Shown: positions 19,522 through 29,122, counted from the first letter of the stretch. The stretch is 64,000 nt of DNA from Actinomadura sp. NBRC 104412 (GCF_030269515.1 NZ_BSTM01000019.1:62001-126000); one strand, 5' to 3'. Numbers and translations: made by a program. Notes: generated by a model not told the origin, from the sequence alone.

Positions 19522-22500
19522 CTACCCCAGCCGTTGGCTGACGACTTGGGTGACGCCGTCTCCTTGCATGCTCACTCCGTAGAGGGCGTCGGCGCCTTCC
19601 ATGGTGCGTTTTTGGTGGGTGATGATGATGAGCTGGGAGGATTCGCGCAGTTCCTCGAAGACGCGTAGGAGGCGCTGGGTGTTGGTGTCGTCCAGGGCGG
19701 CCTCGACCTCGTCGAGGACGTAGAAGGGCGAGGGTCGTGCCTTGAACACGGCGACGAGGAAGGCGATGGCCACCAGGGAGCGTTCGCCGCCGGAGAGCAG
19801 GGACAGCCGTTTGACCTTTTTGCCTGGTGGGCGGGCGGAGACTTCGACGCCGGTGGTGAGCATGTCGTCGGGTTCGGTGAGGGACAGGCTGCCTTCGCCG
19901 CCGGGGAACAGCCGGGCGAAGATCCGCTCGAATTCGCGGGCGGTGTCCTCGTAGGCGGAGGCGAAGACCTGCTGCACCCGGTCGTCCACGTCCTTGACGA
20001 TGTTGAGCAGGTCGCGGCGGGTCTTCTTGAGGTCTTCGAGCTGCGAGGTGAGGAAGGCGTGCCGTTCCTCCAGGGCCGCGAACTCTTCCAGGGCCAGGGG
20101 GTTGACCTTGCCGAGCTGGTTGAGCTGCCGCTCGGCGGCCTTGGCGCGTTTCTCCTGTTCCGCCCGGTCGTAGGGGATGGGCTGTGCGTCCTCCGCGGCT
20201 TCCGGGCCGGGTGGGATGGGCTGGTCGGGGCCGTACTCCGCGACAAGGGCGTCCACTTCGAGGCCGAACTCCTCAAGCGCGCGCTGCTCGAACTGTTCCA
20301 GGCGCAGGCGCTGTTCGGCGCGGGCCACCTCGCTGCCGTGGACGACGTTCACGAGGCGTTCCAGCGTGCTGGAGAGTTCGCGTACCTGCGTCCGGATGAC
20401 CTTCAGCTCGGATTCGCGTTCGGCCCGTGCGCGCTCGGCGGCCTCCCGCCGCGTCACCGCGGTCTCCAGGGACGTCTCGATGTGCCTCAGCGCGGCCTGA
20501 GCGCCCTTGTGGACGGCTTCGGCGGTCCTGGCCTGTTCTTCGCGGCGGGCGCGGCGCCGGGCGGCCCTCGCGCGCTCCTCGCGTTCGCGGCGTGCTCCGC
20601 GTTCGAGCGCGTCGGCGCGGCCCGCGATGGCCTGGACGCGTTCTTCGGCGGTACGGACGGCCAGGCGCGCTTCCATCTCGGCGGCGCGCAGTTCCTGGCA
20701 GCGGGCGCTCAGTTCGTCCCGCGCCTGGGTGTCGTGCCCGGCGTCGTCGGCGACCTCGGCCGCCTCCTCCGATTCGGCGAGGCGCTCGGCGAGTTCCTCG
20801 GCGGCCTGAGCGTCCCGTTCCAGGGACTCGTTGGCGGCGTCCAGGGCCTTGGTGAGGCGCTCCACCTCACCGCGTGCCGCCCGCACGTCGGCCTCCAGCC
20901 GCGCCGCCCGTTGCGCTTCCCGGGCGGCCTGGGCCTCGTGTTCACGCAGCCTGCCGCGTACGCGGTCGAGGTCGGCCTGGGCTTGGTTGACCCCGCCCTG
21001 GGCCTGGTTCACGGCGGCCTGGGCCGCGTCCACGGCGGCCTGGCCGTGCTGCTCGGCCGCGGTGGCCTCGGCGAGGGCCGCGGCGGAGCGCTCCGCCTCC
21101 GCCTCGGCGGCGGCGAGGTCTTCGGTGGCCTGGTCGAGGGTGCCTCGCATCTGCAGGAGGCTCTGTGCGCCTCCGGCGGCGCCTCCCTGGGCCCAGTGAG
21201 GGCCGACCAGGTCTCCGTCCCTCGTGACGGCCCTCAGGCCCGGCTCGCGCCGTACCAGGGCCACGGCGGCGGGCACGTCGTCCACCACCGCCACGTCGCG
21301 CAGCAGGTCGGCCATGGCGGGACGCAGGGTCTCCGGTACGGTCACCGCGTCGATCGCATAGTCGACCCCGGCGATCCTCGGGGGTTCCGGGCCCGTGGCG
21401 GGGGAAGTGTCGCCGATCAGGAGCCCGGCCCGGCCTGCGTCGCGTGTGCGCAGCAGCGCCAGGGCCGCCTCCGCGACGTCCAGGGAGCCCACCGCGATGG
21501 CCTCGGCCGCACCCGCCAGCGCGGCGGCGACCGCCGTCTCGTACCCCGGCCGTACGGTCAGCAGCGACGCGACCGTGCCCAGGACGCCTTGCAACGTCCC
21601 GTCCGCGCCCGCAGCCAGCACCGCCTCCCCGCCTTCGGCGGCACTGGCCAAGGTCAGGTTGAGGGCTTCGATGCGAGCCTGGAGCGCCGCGACCTGCTTC
21701 TGTGCCGCCTGGTCGGCCGAACGTGCCGCGTTCACGGCCGAGCGGGCGTCCTTGAGCGCGCGCTTGGGTCCGTCCACGGCCGCCTTGGCCGCCTCCAGTG
21801 CCTCCTTGGCCGTCTCCAAGGACTCCTGGGCCATCTCATGCTCGGCCAGCAGCTCCGGGTCGTCCACGACCTCGGACTCGAACGACTCGTACTCGGCACG
21901 CGCCGTGTTGACGCGCTGCTCGGCCTCCGCGCGCGCCTCCTCAAGCCGTCCGATCTCCGATCGTCCCGCCTGGACCTTGCTGCGCAGCGCCTCGACCCGG
22001 CCGCGCAGCCGCGCCAGTTCCTCCCGGCGGTCGGCGGCGGCGCGGGCCGCGGCCTGGAGGCGCCGCTCCTCCGCCGCCAGGGACTCCTCCGCCTCCGAAC
22101 GCCTCTCCACGGCCGCCGCGAGCCCGTCCTGGGCCTCTTCAAGCGCGGCACGGAGCATCTCCTCCTGCTCGCGCACTTCGGCGGCCTCGCGTTCCATGTC
22201 CTCGGGGTCGCGGCCACGGCGTTCCTCGTCGCGGGCCTCGGCGGCGTTGCGGTGCCGTTCGGCCGCAAGGTCGGCCACGCCCCGCAGCCGTTCCTTCAGT
22301 GCCGACAGCTTGAACCAGGTGTCCTGCACCTGGGCCAGCATGGGCGCCTGTGCGGCCTCTTCGGCCTCCAGCGCCGCCTCGCGTTCCTGCGCCTCCGCCA
22401 GTGCGCGCTCGGTCTCGGCCCTGCGTTCCCGCACCGCGGCCTCGTCCGCCGCCTCCTGGTCCAGCTTGGTGCGCAGGGTGACCAGGTCGTCGGCCAGCAG

Positions 22501-23184
22501 CCGCAGCCGCGCGTCCCGCAGGTCCGCCTGGATCACCGCGGCGCGCCGCGCGATCTCGGCCTGCCGGCCCAGCGGCTTGAGCTGGCGGCGCAGCTCTCCG
22601 GTGAGGTCCTGGACGCGGGTCAGGTTGGCCTGCATCGCGTCCAGCTTGCGCAGCGCCTTCTCCTTACGCTTGCGGTGCTTCAGGACGCCCGCCGCCTCCT
22701 CGATCACGGCGCGGCGGCCCTCGGGACCGGCGTGCAGCACCCGGTCCAGCTGGCCCTGCCCGATGATGACGTGCATCTCGCGGCCGATGCCCGAGTCCGA
22801 CAGCAGTTCCTGGATGTCCAGCAGCCGGCAGTGGTCCCCGTTGATCGCGTACTCGCTCTGCCCGGACCGGAACATCAGCCGGCTGATGGTCACCTCGGTG
22901 TACTCGATCGGCAGCGCGCCGTCGGTGTTGTCGATGGTGAGCACGACCTCGGCGCGGCCCAGCGGCGGCCGGCTGGCCGTCCCCGCGAAGATCACGTCCT
23001 CCATCTTGCCGCCGCGCAGGGACTTCGCCCCCTGCTCGCCCATCACCCAGGCGAGCGCGTCGACGACGTTGGACTTTCCCGAGCCGTTGGGCCCGACCAC
23101 GCAGGTGATCCCCGGCTCGAACTTGAGGGTGGTGGAGGACGCGAAGGACTTGAAGCCGCGCAGCGTCAGGCTCTTCAGGTACAC
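19522..23184 (-). CDS. smc: Chromosome segregation protein SMC
   Basis: The 1220-residue condensin ATPase has Walker A in VVGPNGSGKSNVVDALAWVM near residue 30. Two long coiled coils flank a hinge at roughly residues 520-680. The C-terminal head has the signature LSLLSGGERSLVAIAFLVAV and Walker B in FYVLDEVEAALDDTNTQRLL. It organises and segregates the chromosome with ScpA and ScpB, which are not in the window. The GTG at 23184 follows AAGAAAGGGA. A very long open frame on the opposite strand is an antisense artefact of GC-rich codon use. Repeats start directly after the stop. Confidence 0.97.
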   Translation of the reverse strand: MYLKSLTLRGFKSFASSTTLKFEPGITCVVGPNGSGKSNVVDALAWVMGEQGAKSLRGGKMEDVIFAGTASRPPLGRAEVVLTIDNTDGALPIEYTEVTISRLMFRSGQSEYAINGDHCRLLDIQELLSDSGIGREMHVIIGQGQLDRVLHAGPEGRRAVIEEAAGVLKHRKRKEKALRKLDAMQANLTRVQDLTGELRRQLKPLGRQAEIARRAAVIQADLRDARLRLLADDLVTLRTKLDQEAADEAAVRERRAETERALAEAQEREAALEAEEAAQAPMLAQVQDTWFKLSALKERLRGVADLAAERHRNAAEARDEERRGRDPEDMEREAAEVREQEEMLRAALEEAQDGLAAAVERRSEAEESLAAEERRLQAAARAAADRREELARLRGRVEALRSKVQAGRSEIGRLEEARAEAEQRVNTARAEYESFESEVVDDPELLAEHEMAQESLETAKEALEAAKAAVDGPKRALKDARSAVNAARSADQAAQKQVAALQARIEALNLTLASAAEGGEAVLAAGADGTLQGVLGTVASLLTVRPGYETAVAAALAGAAEAIAVGSLDVAEAALALLRTRDAGRAGLLIGDTSPATGPEPPRIAGVDYAIDAVTVPETLRPAMADLLRDVAVVDDVPAAVALVRREPGLRAVTRDGDLVGPHWAQGGAAGGAQSLLQMRGTLDQATEDLAAAEAEAERSAAALAEATAAEQHGQAAVDAAQAAVNQAQGGVNQAQADLDRVRGRLREHEAQAAREAQRAARLEADVRAARGEVERLTKALDAANESLERDAQAAEELAERLAESEEAAEVADDAGHDTQARDELSARCQELRAAEMEARLAVRTAEERVQAIAGRADALERGARREREERARAARRRARREEQARTAEAVHKGAQAALRHIETSLETAVTRREAAERARAERESELKVIRTQVRELSSTLERLVNVVHGSEVARAEQRLRLEQFEQRALEEFGLEVDALVAEYGPDQPIPPGPEAAEDAQPIPYDRAEQEKRAKAAERQLNQLGKVNPLALEEFAALEERHAFLTSQLEDLKKTRRDLLNIVKDVDDRVQQVFASAYEDTAREFERIFARLFPGGEGSLSLTEPDDMLTTGVEVSARPPGKKVKRLSLLSGGERSLVAIAFLVAVFKARPSPFYVLDEVEAALDDTNTQRLLRVFEELRESSQLIIITHQKRTMEGADALYGVSMQGDGVTQVVSQRLG

Positions 23185-23899
23185 GCGCTCCCTTTCTTCT
23201 GGAGGTCCGACCCCCAGACCCCCAGGGCGGGGCGGGCTGTCCGCCCCTTCGCTCGTTCCTCGCTACGGGGCAGGGACGCCCCGCGCGGGAGCTCCGCCCC
23301 GCGCCCCCGGCGAGGCTCCGCCCCCATGCCCCGGCCCGTGACGTCCTCCGGGACCCGTTCGACGATACCGGCCGGGACGCTTCCGGCCCGTCAACCGCGT
23401 GGCGGTTCCCCTCCAATGTGCCACGATCTGCCCGAACACGTGTCGTCAACCGCCGTCGCGGGCGCGCCTCCGCCGCGCGTCGCGCCGCTCGCCCGGCACC
23501 CTGTCCGGCCCTGCTCGCCCTCGTCGCCTGTGCGTCGTGTTCGAACGATCCCAAGGAACGCATGGCGATCAACGCCAAAAAGAAAAGCCGGTAAAAGCCG
23601 CCGAAACACATAAAAAGGGACACCGCCGTCGCCCGTGGAACGATCCGAAGTATCGGAGACGCCGGGCGGCGGTGCCCGCCGGAAGAGGGTGGAGGAGGCC
23701 CCTGTGGGACGGTACGCCGGGTTGTGGGATCGGCAGAGCGACCGGTTCTGGATTCGACGGAACTCGTGCGCCGATCGACCGAGCCGATCAAGCCGAGTCG
23801 ATCACTCTGAGTAGGGCCGGCCGATCAAGGGGGTGGGGCGAAAACATGAGGGACGCCTATGGACGGCGTCCCTGTATGTTCACCTCGAGCAGGCGCTGA
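23185..23899. other. Intergenic region between smc and the small coiled-coil gene
   Basis: No gene is supported. 23200-23340 is very C/G-rich with GCTCCGCCCC repeated. 23570-23625 is unusually A-rich for this genome (AAAAAGAAAAGCCGGTAAAA). No frame has a ribosome site and a conserved product. The smc promoter is expected near the left edge, and a terminator for the gene on the right lies at 23849-23873. Confidence 0.45.
23849..23873 (-). terminator. Terminator of the small coiled-coil gene
   Basis: A nine-base stem AGGGACGCC / GGCGTCCCT with a seven-base loop lies 27 bases after the stop at 23900. On the minus strand it is followed by CATGTTTTCG, giving a short T-run. Confidence 0.7.
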
Positions 23900-24097
23900 T
23901 CAGGTCAGCGCCGGTTCGCGGTCCTTCACACCGAGCGACAATACGTCGTCGTCCGCCGCCGTAGCGAGTGCGTCGTTCTCCGCCTGAAGCCGTACGAGCT
24001 CGGCTTCCAGATCACGTACGCGCTGCTGAAGGCGCCGCATCTCCGCGACCATCCGGGGGTCGGGACCGCCGACGTGGCCGAGTAGAGCCTTCGCCAT
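23900..24097 (-). CDS. Small conserved coiled-coil protein of unknown function
   Basis: The 65-residue protein starts MAKALLGHVGGPDPRMVAEM, after a strong GGAGG ribosome site. Its middle (RRLQQRVRDLEAELVRLQAE) is a heptad-patterned helix likely to form a coiled coil. The acidic tail has no motif. I recall similar short proteins with the same GHVGGPDPR start as widespread in actinobacteria, but their function is unknown to me. It has its own terminator and stands alone between smc and the acyP-mutM-rnc group, so it is probably monocistronic. Confidence 0.8.
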   Translation of the reverse strand: MAKALLGHVGGPDPRMVAEMRRLQQRVRDLEAELVRLQAENDALATAADDDVLSLGVKDREPALT

Positions 24098-24275
24098 GAC
24101 TAAGGGTCCTCCACGCTGAGTAACCAGCAGGGATCGCGCACGAGAAGCAACTCGAACCGGTGCGCGTATCGTCTAGAGTCGCACCGGCCGGAGTCCTGGT
24201 CAAGACGCACATCACAGGCCGGTAACAACCTGTCGTCACTAGTTTAGCAGGTACAAACCGCTAACCCATACCCGA

Positions 24276-24542
24276 TCAGCGTTCGAAGAAACCGGGCCCC
24301 TCGCCGCGCGGCTCGCTCCACCGCTCCGCGACTCCGTCCACCCGCCCGGGGGCGCCGCCGCCCCGCAGAAGTTCCAGCAGCCGCTCGCAGGACGCCCGCG
24401 GTCCCTCGGCGACGATCTCCACGCGGCCGTCCGCGAGATTGGTGGCGCTGCCGTTCAGGCCGAGCTCCAGCGCCCGTGACCTGACCCACCACCGGAAGCC
24501 CACGCCCTGAACACGACCGCGCGCCCACGCGGTCAGCCGCAC
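24276..24542 (-). CDS. acyP: Acylphosphatase
   Basis: The 88-residue enzyme hydrolyses acyl phosphates. Both family signatures are present: GRVQGVGFRWWVRSRA, with the phosphate-binding arginine, and GSATNLADGRVEIVAEGP, with the catalytic asparagine. I choose the GTG at 24542 because AGGAGA is correctly spaced before it and the length then matches the family. An ATG at 24572 would add ten residues without a good ribosome site. The gene follows mutM on the same strand, whose stop at 24587 lies 44 bases upstream. Confidence 0.9.
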   Translation of the reverse strand: MRLTAWARGRVQGVGFRWWVRSRALELGLNGSATNLADGRVEIVAEGPRASCERLLELLRGGGAPGRVDGVAERWSEPRGEGPGFFER

Positions 24543-24586
24543 CGTCTCCTGTCCCTCAGCGGCACCACCCATCACATCGTCCACGC

Positions 24587-25465
24587 TCAATATCGTGCCC
24601 GGCGCGGGCGGGGCTGGCACTTGGGACAGCTGAAAGAGGACCGGTTCATGAAGACGTCGCGCCGGATCGGCGTCCCGCAGCGCCGGCAGGGCTCGTCGCG
24701 GCGCCCGTAGGCGTCCAGGGAGCGGTCGAAGTAGCCGCTCTCCCCGTTCACGTTGACGTAGAGGCTGTCGAACGAGGTGCCCCCCACGGCCAGTGCGGCG
24801 GTCATGACCTCGCGCACCCCGTCCAGCACGCGGCGCACCTCCGGCCGTGTCAGGGTCTCGGTTGGACGCGCCCAATGGAGCCTGGCGCGCCACAGTGCCT
24901 CGTCAGCGTAGATGTTGCCGACCCCGCTGATGAGCGACTGGTCGAGGAGCGCGCGCTTGATGCCGGTGTGGCGGCGGCGCAGCGCCCGGTAGAACGCCTC
25001 GTCGTCGAAGGCGTCCTCAAGGGGGTCGGCCGCGATGTGCGCTATGGGCGCGGGCACGGGCGTGCCCGCGACACCGGCCGTCTCCTCCGTCACCATCAGG
25101 TGCCCGAAGGTGCGCTGGTCGACGAACCGCAGGTCGAACCCGCCCGTCGCGGAGTCGGCGAAGGAGACGCGGACGCGCAGGTGCTTCTCGCGGGGACGTT
25201 CGGGCTCACCGACCAGCAGTTGCCCGCTCATGCCCAGGTGGGCCAGCAACGTCTCACCCGAGTCCAGCGGGATCCACAGGTACTTGCCGCGGCGGCGCGG
25301 GGCCGCCATGGTGCGGCCCGCCAGGCGTCCGGCGAAGTCGGCGGGACCTTCCGCGTGGCGGCGCACCGCCCTCGGGTGCAGGACCACCGCGGAGGCGATG
25401 GTGCGCCCGGTGACCCAGCGGTCGAGGCCGCGGCGGACGACCTCGACCTCGGGGAGTTCGGGCAC
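24587..25465 (-). CDS. mutM: Formamidopyrimidine-DNA glycosylase (Fpg/MutM)
   Basis: The 292-residue repair enzyme removes 8-oxoguanine and nicks the abasic site. Translation from the GTG at 25465 gives PELPEVEVVRRGLDRW, so the catalytic Pro2 and Glu3 are exposed after methionine removal. The helix-two-turn-helix (DQSLISGVGNIYADEALW) and the C-terminal zinc finger (CRRCGTPIRRDVF ... CPKCQ) are intact. The GTG lies one base after the rnc stop, so rnc and mutM are coupled. A longer frame upstream is not conserved and would displace the catalytic proline. Confidence 0.96.
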   Translation of the reverse strand: MPELPEVEVVRRGLDRWVTGRTIASAVVLHPRAVRRHAEGPADFAGRLAGRTMAAPRRRGKYLWIPLDSGETLLAHLGMSGQLLVGEPERPREKHLRVRVSFADSATGGFDLRFVDQRTFGHLMVTEETAGVAGTPVPAPIAHIAADPLEDAFDDEAFYRALRRRHTGIKRALLDQSLISGVGNIYADEALWRARLHWARPTETLTRPEVRRVLDGVREVMTAALAVGGTSFDSLYVNVNGESGYFDRSLDAYGRRDEPCRRCGTPIRRDVFMNRSSFSCPKCQPRPRRARY

Positions 25466-25466
25466 G

Positions 25467-26294
25467 CTAGGACCGCCTGCCCGCGGAGCCCCCGTCGGCC
25501 CCGTTGCCCGTCCCCGAACCCGTCCCCGAGCCCGCACCGGACGTGCCGGAGCCCGCCGACCCGGCGGCGCCCGCGGACTCGCGCCGGACGGCCATCTCGC
25601 GGATGGCGTTCCAGGCGGCCTCGGCCGCGTGCTGCTCGGCCTCCTTCTTGCTGCGGCCCTCGCCCGACCCGTACGTCGTGCCGCCGACCCGCACCGCGGC
25701 CCGGAACGTCTTCTGATGGTCGGGACCGCTCTCGGCGACGTGGTACTCGGGAACGCCCAGTTCCTCGACGGCGGTGAGCTCCTGCAAGGAGGTCTTCCAG
25801 TCGAGACCGGCGCCCAGACCGGCCGACCGGGTGATCAGGGCGTCGAACAGCCGGTGCACGAGCGCGGCCGCCTCGTCCAGGCCGCGGTCCAGGTACACCG
25901 CGCCGATCAGCGCCTCCAGGGTGTCGGCGAGGATGGACGCCTTGTCGCGCCCGCCCGTCCCCTCCTCGCCACGGCCCAGGCGGATGTGGTCGCCGACCCC
26001 CAGGCCGCGCGCCACGCCCGCCAGGGCGCGCATGTTGACCACCGCGGCGCGCAGTTTGGCGAGCTGTCCCTCCGGGAGGTCGGGGTGCCCCCGGTACAGG
26101 GTGTCGGTGACGACCAGGCCCAGCACCGAGTCGCCCAGGAACTCCAGGCGCTCGTTGGTGGGCAGGCCGCCGTTCTCGTACGCGAAGGAACGGTGCGTCA
26201 GCGCGCGTTCGAGAAGGTCGTCGGACACCTCGACGCCGAGCGCGCGGGTCAGTTCCGCGCGGTCCGGCGCGGGCTCGGTTCTCCTACCGCTCAC
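25467..26294 (-). CDS. rnc: Ribonuclease III
   Basis: The 275-residue double-strand-specific RNase processes rRNA precursors and antisense duplexes. The catalytic signature is NERLEFLGDSVLGLVVTD. The dsRNA-binding domain runs from DWKTSLQELTAVEELG to GRSKKEAEQHAAEAAWNAI. The C-terminus is a Gly/Ser/Thr-rich tail of about 35 residues not found in the core family. I choose the GTG at 26294 because GAGGAGGG precedes it. The same frame is open 94 codons further upstream but has no homology. It overlaps no gene but abuts mutM. Confidence 0.95.
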   Translation of the reverse strand: MSGRRTEPAPDRAELTRALGVEVSDDLLERALTHRSFAYENGGLPTNERLEFLGDSVLGLVVTDTLYRGHPDLPEGQLAKLRAAVVNMRALAGVARGLGVGDHIRLGRGEEGTGGRDKASILADTLEALIGAVYLDRGLDEAAALVHRLFDALITRSAGLGAGLDWKTSLQELTAVEELGVPEYHVAESGPDHQKTFRAAVRVGGTTYGSGEGRSKKEAEQHAAEAAWNAIREMAVRRESAGAAGSAGSGTSGAGSGTGSGTGNGADGGSAGRRS

Positions 26295-26669
26295 AGGCCC
26301 TCCTCGCAAGCCTGGCGCCGCGCCGGCGGCGCCGATGGCGGCGTGTGACGCACCGGGCGCCCGGGGTGGCCCAGGACGGCCCGGACGGAGCCCGGGACGG
26401 CGCGGCCGCACGGCCGAGGAGAGGTCCACGAAGACGAGGTGCGCGCCGGTCGAACGATGTCCCCGGCGTGCACCACGGCCTCGGGCGCCGCACCTCGCCG
26501 CCACCACGCCGGCGTCACCCGCCGGGTGGACAAGGCTGGTCCAATGGCTCTGCCTACAAGGCTTCACCTTAGACAACGATGCGCCGGGTGGCCTCAGGCA
26601 CCCGGCGGCCCGCGCATCGGGAGGGGCGGGCCCGCGCCGACCGCGGCTCCGCCCCTCGCGAGGCCGGAC
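26295..26669. other. Intergenic region between rpmF and rnc
   Basis: No gene is supported in this 375-base gap. It contains the rpmF terminator hairpin (26582-26607) and presumably the rnc promoter. No tRNA or small ORF with a good ribosome site is visible. Confidence 0.45.
26582..26607 (-). terminator. Terminator of the YceD-rpmF operon
   Basis: Perfect nine-base arms CGCCGGGTG / CACCCGGCG with an eight-base loop lie about 62 bases beyond the rpmF stop. On the minus strand AACGTTGTC-like weak sequence follows rather than a T-run. Confidence 0.6.
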
Positions 26670-26849
26670 TCAGGCCGACGGGGTGATGACCTGCCGCCGG
26701 TCGTAGGTGCCGCACGTTCCACACGCGATGTGCGGGAGCTTGTAGTCGCGGCACGTCGGGCACTGCACCAGGTTGGGCGCGGTGGCCTTCCACTGCGCGC
26801 GCCTGTGCCGCGTGTTGCTCCGCGACTTCTTCCGCTTGGGGACGGCCAC
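26670..26849 (-). CDS. rpmF: 50S ribosomal protein L32 (zinc-ribbon form)
   Basis: The 59-residue protein starts at GTG 26849 as VAVPKRKKSRSNTRHRRAQW. It carries two CxxC pairs (CPTCRDYKLPH and CGTCGTYDRR), so this is the zinc-binding C+ version of L32. The GTG begins one base after the stop of the YceD-like gene, the standard yceD-rpmF pairing. A hairpin terminator follows. Confidence 0.95.
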   Translation of the reverse strand: MAVPKRKKSRSNTRHRRAQWKATAPNLVQCPTCRDYKLPHIACGTCGTYDRRQVITPSA

Positions 26850-26850
26850 G

Positions 26851-27546
26851 TCAGCCCTCCTGCTTTCCTTCTCGTCGGTCGGATGCCCGGCGGGCGCCAC
26901 TCCCTCCGGGGGATGCCTGCGGCGGCCCGCCGTTGGCGGCGAGGCCGTCGCCGGCCAGGCCCCGCAGCGCCTCCCAGCGAGGGTCGGCGACGGCGTGGCC
27001 GTGGTCCGGCTCGGCGTCCGCGAGCCGGACGCCGCACTCCGGGCACAGTCCGGGACAGTCGTCCCGGCACAGCGGGGACAGCGGCAGCGCGAGCACCACC
27101 GCGTCCCGGAGCACCGGCTCGAGATCGATCAGATCGTCCTCGAGGTGGAGCTCCTCGTCGTCCGCGCCCTGCTCATGCCGACCCCCTGGCGAGGGCCCGC
27201 CCCCGCCTCGGCCGGAGCGGGTGTCAGGATAGACGAAGAGCTCCTGGAAGTCCGCCTCAAAGGTCGAGGCGATCGGGTCAAGGCAGCGCGCGCACTCCCC
27301 TTCGAGGGGAGCCCGCGCGGTGCCCGTGACGAGCACGCCTTCGAGCACCGCCTCCAGCCGCAGGCGCAGCTCGATGGCGGCCCCTTCGGGCACGCCCACC
27401 ATCTCGACGCCCAGATCCGCCGGGGCCGGCACGGTGAGGACCTCTTCGCGCGACGACCCGGGCTGCCTGCCCAGCGCCCGGGTGTCGAGCACGAGAGGGG
27501 CGTTCGGGTCGAGGCGTGACAGAGTGATCCTGCTTTCGTGAGCCAT
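26851..27546 (-). CDS. DUF177/YceD-like protein
   Basis: The 231-residue protein starts MAHESRITLSRLDPNAPLVL at ATG 27546. It has the DUF177 cysteine pattern: GECARCLDPI, then CRDDCPGLCPECGVRL near residue 170, suggesting metal binding. YceD proteins affect 23S rRNA accumulation in bacteria and plants. The C-terminal 50 residues are low-complexity. It is translationally linked to rpmF, as in most bacteria. The frame extends 15 codons upstream without a ribosome site. Confidence 0.88.
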   Translation of the reverse strand: MAHESRITLSRLDPNAPLVLDTRALGRQPGSSREEVLTVPAPADLGVEMVGVPEGAAIELRLRLEAVLEGVLVTGTARAPLEGECARCLDPIASTFEADFQELFVYPDTRSGRGGGGPSPGGRHEQGADDEELHLEDDLIDLEPVLRDAVVLALPLSPLCRDDCPGLCPECGVRLADAEPDHGHAVADPRWEALRGLAGDGLAANGGPPQASPGGSGARRASDRREGKQEG

Positions 27547-27688
27547 GGGATTCGCGGCCGTCGGTCCAGGCCGAGGTACCAGGGTACCCAACGCGACGGT
27601 CCGCCCCCAACTCGCACGCCCCCCACCCGTACGTCACGCCGCCCCACGGCTCATGACGGCTCACGCTCGCGGCCCGCCGTCCGGCGGC

Positions 27689-28168
27689 CTACGGTTCCCG
27701 GAGCCGCTCGGCGAGCCGGGTGTGCACCAGCTCCGGGATCAGCCCGGACACATCGCCCCCGTACTTGACGATCTCCTTCATCAGGCTGGAGGACAGGTAG
27801 GAGTAGAGCGGGTTGGTCGACATGAACATCGTCTCGACCCCGGCCATCCGATGGTTCATCTGGGCCATCTGCAGCTCGTACTCGTAGTCGCTCACCGCGC
27901 GCAGGCCCTTGATGATCACCGAGATGTCGTTGTGCCGGCAGAAGTCGACCAACAGCCCATGCCACTTGTCGATCCTGACGTTGCCGTACTCCTTGGTGAC
28001 CTCCTCCAGCATCTCCATCCGCTCGTCGATGCTGAACAGGCCCTTCTTGGTCTTGTTGATCAAAACGGCGACCACCACCTCGTCGAAGAGCCGGGACGCC
28101 CGGCCGATGATGTCGAGGTGGCCGTTGGTGACGGGATCGAATGAGCCTGGACAAACGACACGGCGCAC
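27689..28168 (-). CDS. coaD: Phosphopantetheine adenylyltransferase
   Basis: The 159-residue enzyme makes dephospho-CoA from 4'-phosphopantetheine and ATP. The nucleotidyl-transfer motif is VVCPGSFDPVTNGHLDIIGR, and the second nucleotide motif is SYLSSSLMKEIVKYGGD. The GTG at 28168 gives the conserved start VRRVVCPGSF, with GGAG eight bases upstream. It follows rsmD by about 100 bases on the same strand, the usual rsmD-coaD order. Confidence 0.96.
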   Translation of the reverse strand: MRRVVCPGSFDPVTNGHLDIIGRASRLFDEVVVAVLINKTKKGLFSIDERMEMLEEVTKEYGNVRIDKWHGLLVDFCRHNDISVIIKGLRAVSDYEYELQMAQMNHRMAGVETMFMSTNPLYSYLSSSLMKEIVKYGGDVSGLIPELVHTRLAERLREP

Positions 28169-28267
28169 GAGGTGGCTCCATCCTTGCGTCTGGGCTTCCG
28201 TGCAGGTGGGGGCCCTGCGGCGCGACGGTACCAAACCGGCCTCCGGCGCCTTGTCACCGGGTCGCGG

Positions 28268-28852
28268 TCACGCCGAAGCCGATTCGGTCGACGTGGCGCT
28301 GCCGTACCAGAACACCGCCTCGCCGTAGCGCCGGTCGCGCTCGGCCGCGTACCCCTCGGGCCAGCTCAGCGCCGGGCCGCGCGCCGCGCGCTCGACCACG
28401 ACCAGCGATCCTGGGACGGTCCAGCCGTGGTCGCGCAGGGCCTCCAGCAGCCTGGTCACCGCGGTGTCGGCGAGCGCGTACGGCGGGTCGGCGAAGATCA
28501 GGTCGTACGGGCCGCCCTCGGGTTCGTGTTCGACGAGGCGTTCCACCGTGCCGCCCTGGGGACGGGCGCCACGCAGGCCGAGCGAGGCGACGTTCCGGCG
28601 GATGACCTTGAGGGCGCGGGGGTTGGACTCCACCAGCAGGGCGTGCGCGGCGCCCCGCGACAGCGCCTCCAGGCCGACCGCGCCGGATCCGGCGTACAGG
28701 TCGGCGACGCGCAGGCCGTCCAGCGAGCCCAGCAGCGCCAGGACGGTGCCGAACAGGCCCTCCCGCGCACGGTCGCTGGTCGGGCGGGTGTCCCGTCCCG
28801 GCGGCACGGCCAGCCGCCGCCCGCCCGCACTGCCCGCGATCACCCTGGTCAT
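28268..28852 (-). CDS. rsmD: 16S rRNA (guanine966-N2)-methyltransferase RsmD
   Basis: The 194-residue class I methyltransferase starts MTRVIAGSAGGRRLAVPPG. The SAM-binding loop is VADLYAGSGAVGLEALSRG, and the catalytic N-methylation motif is LIFADPPYAL. It modifies G966 of 16S rRNA. It lies upstream of coaD in the same direction. The start has only a weak ribosome site (TTGAGAA). Confidence 0.94.
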   Translation of the reverse strand: MTRVIAGSAGGRRLAVPPGRDTRPTSDRAREGLFGTVLALLGSLDGLRVADLYAGSGAVGLEALSRGAAHALLVESNPRALKVIRRNVASLGLRGARPQGGTVERLVEHEPEGGPYDLIFADPPYALADTAVTRLLEALRDHGWTVPGSLVVVERAARGPALSWPEGYAAERDRRYGEAVFWYGSATSTESASA

Positions 28853-29122
28853 TTCTCAAGTATCGGGGGCGGCGGAGAGTGGAGGCGACGGCGGCATGCC
28901 GGAATTTCACCGATTCGCTCATAGGGATCCGCTCATGGTGATTCGGTCATGGGCCGCCATTCCCGCCGCGCTCCCGGTACGGGGCGCCACGGGCATCGCC
29001 GGGGCATCGCGCCGATACGCCAATTCGCGAGCGAATCCGGCGATCGGTATTCCCTAGCGGCTACCTGCCGTGTCAGGGTGAACGCAGGTTGTTGTAGAGG
29101 CTATACCCCCCAGGAGTACCTC

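Noticed and set aside
18932..19522. Protein-like frames inside the repeat array with recurring similar peptides
   Set aside because: The similarity comes from the repeated DNA. Frames differ between copies and lack ribosome sites.
20059..23613. Open frame of 1184 codons opposite smc
   Set aside because: It is exactly antisense to smc codons, with a Leu/Gly/Arg-rich translation and no domain. GC-rich codon use produces such frames.
23391..23899. Small frames between smc and the coiled-coil gene
   Set aside because: They have no ribosome sites, are arginine-rich in composition, and overlap a terminator.
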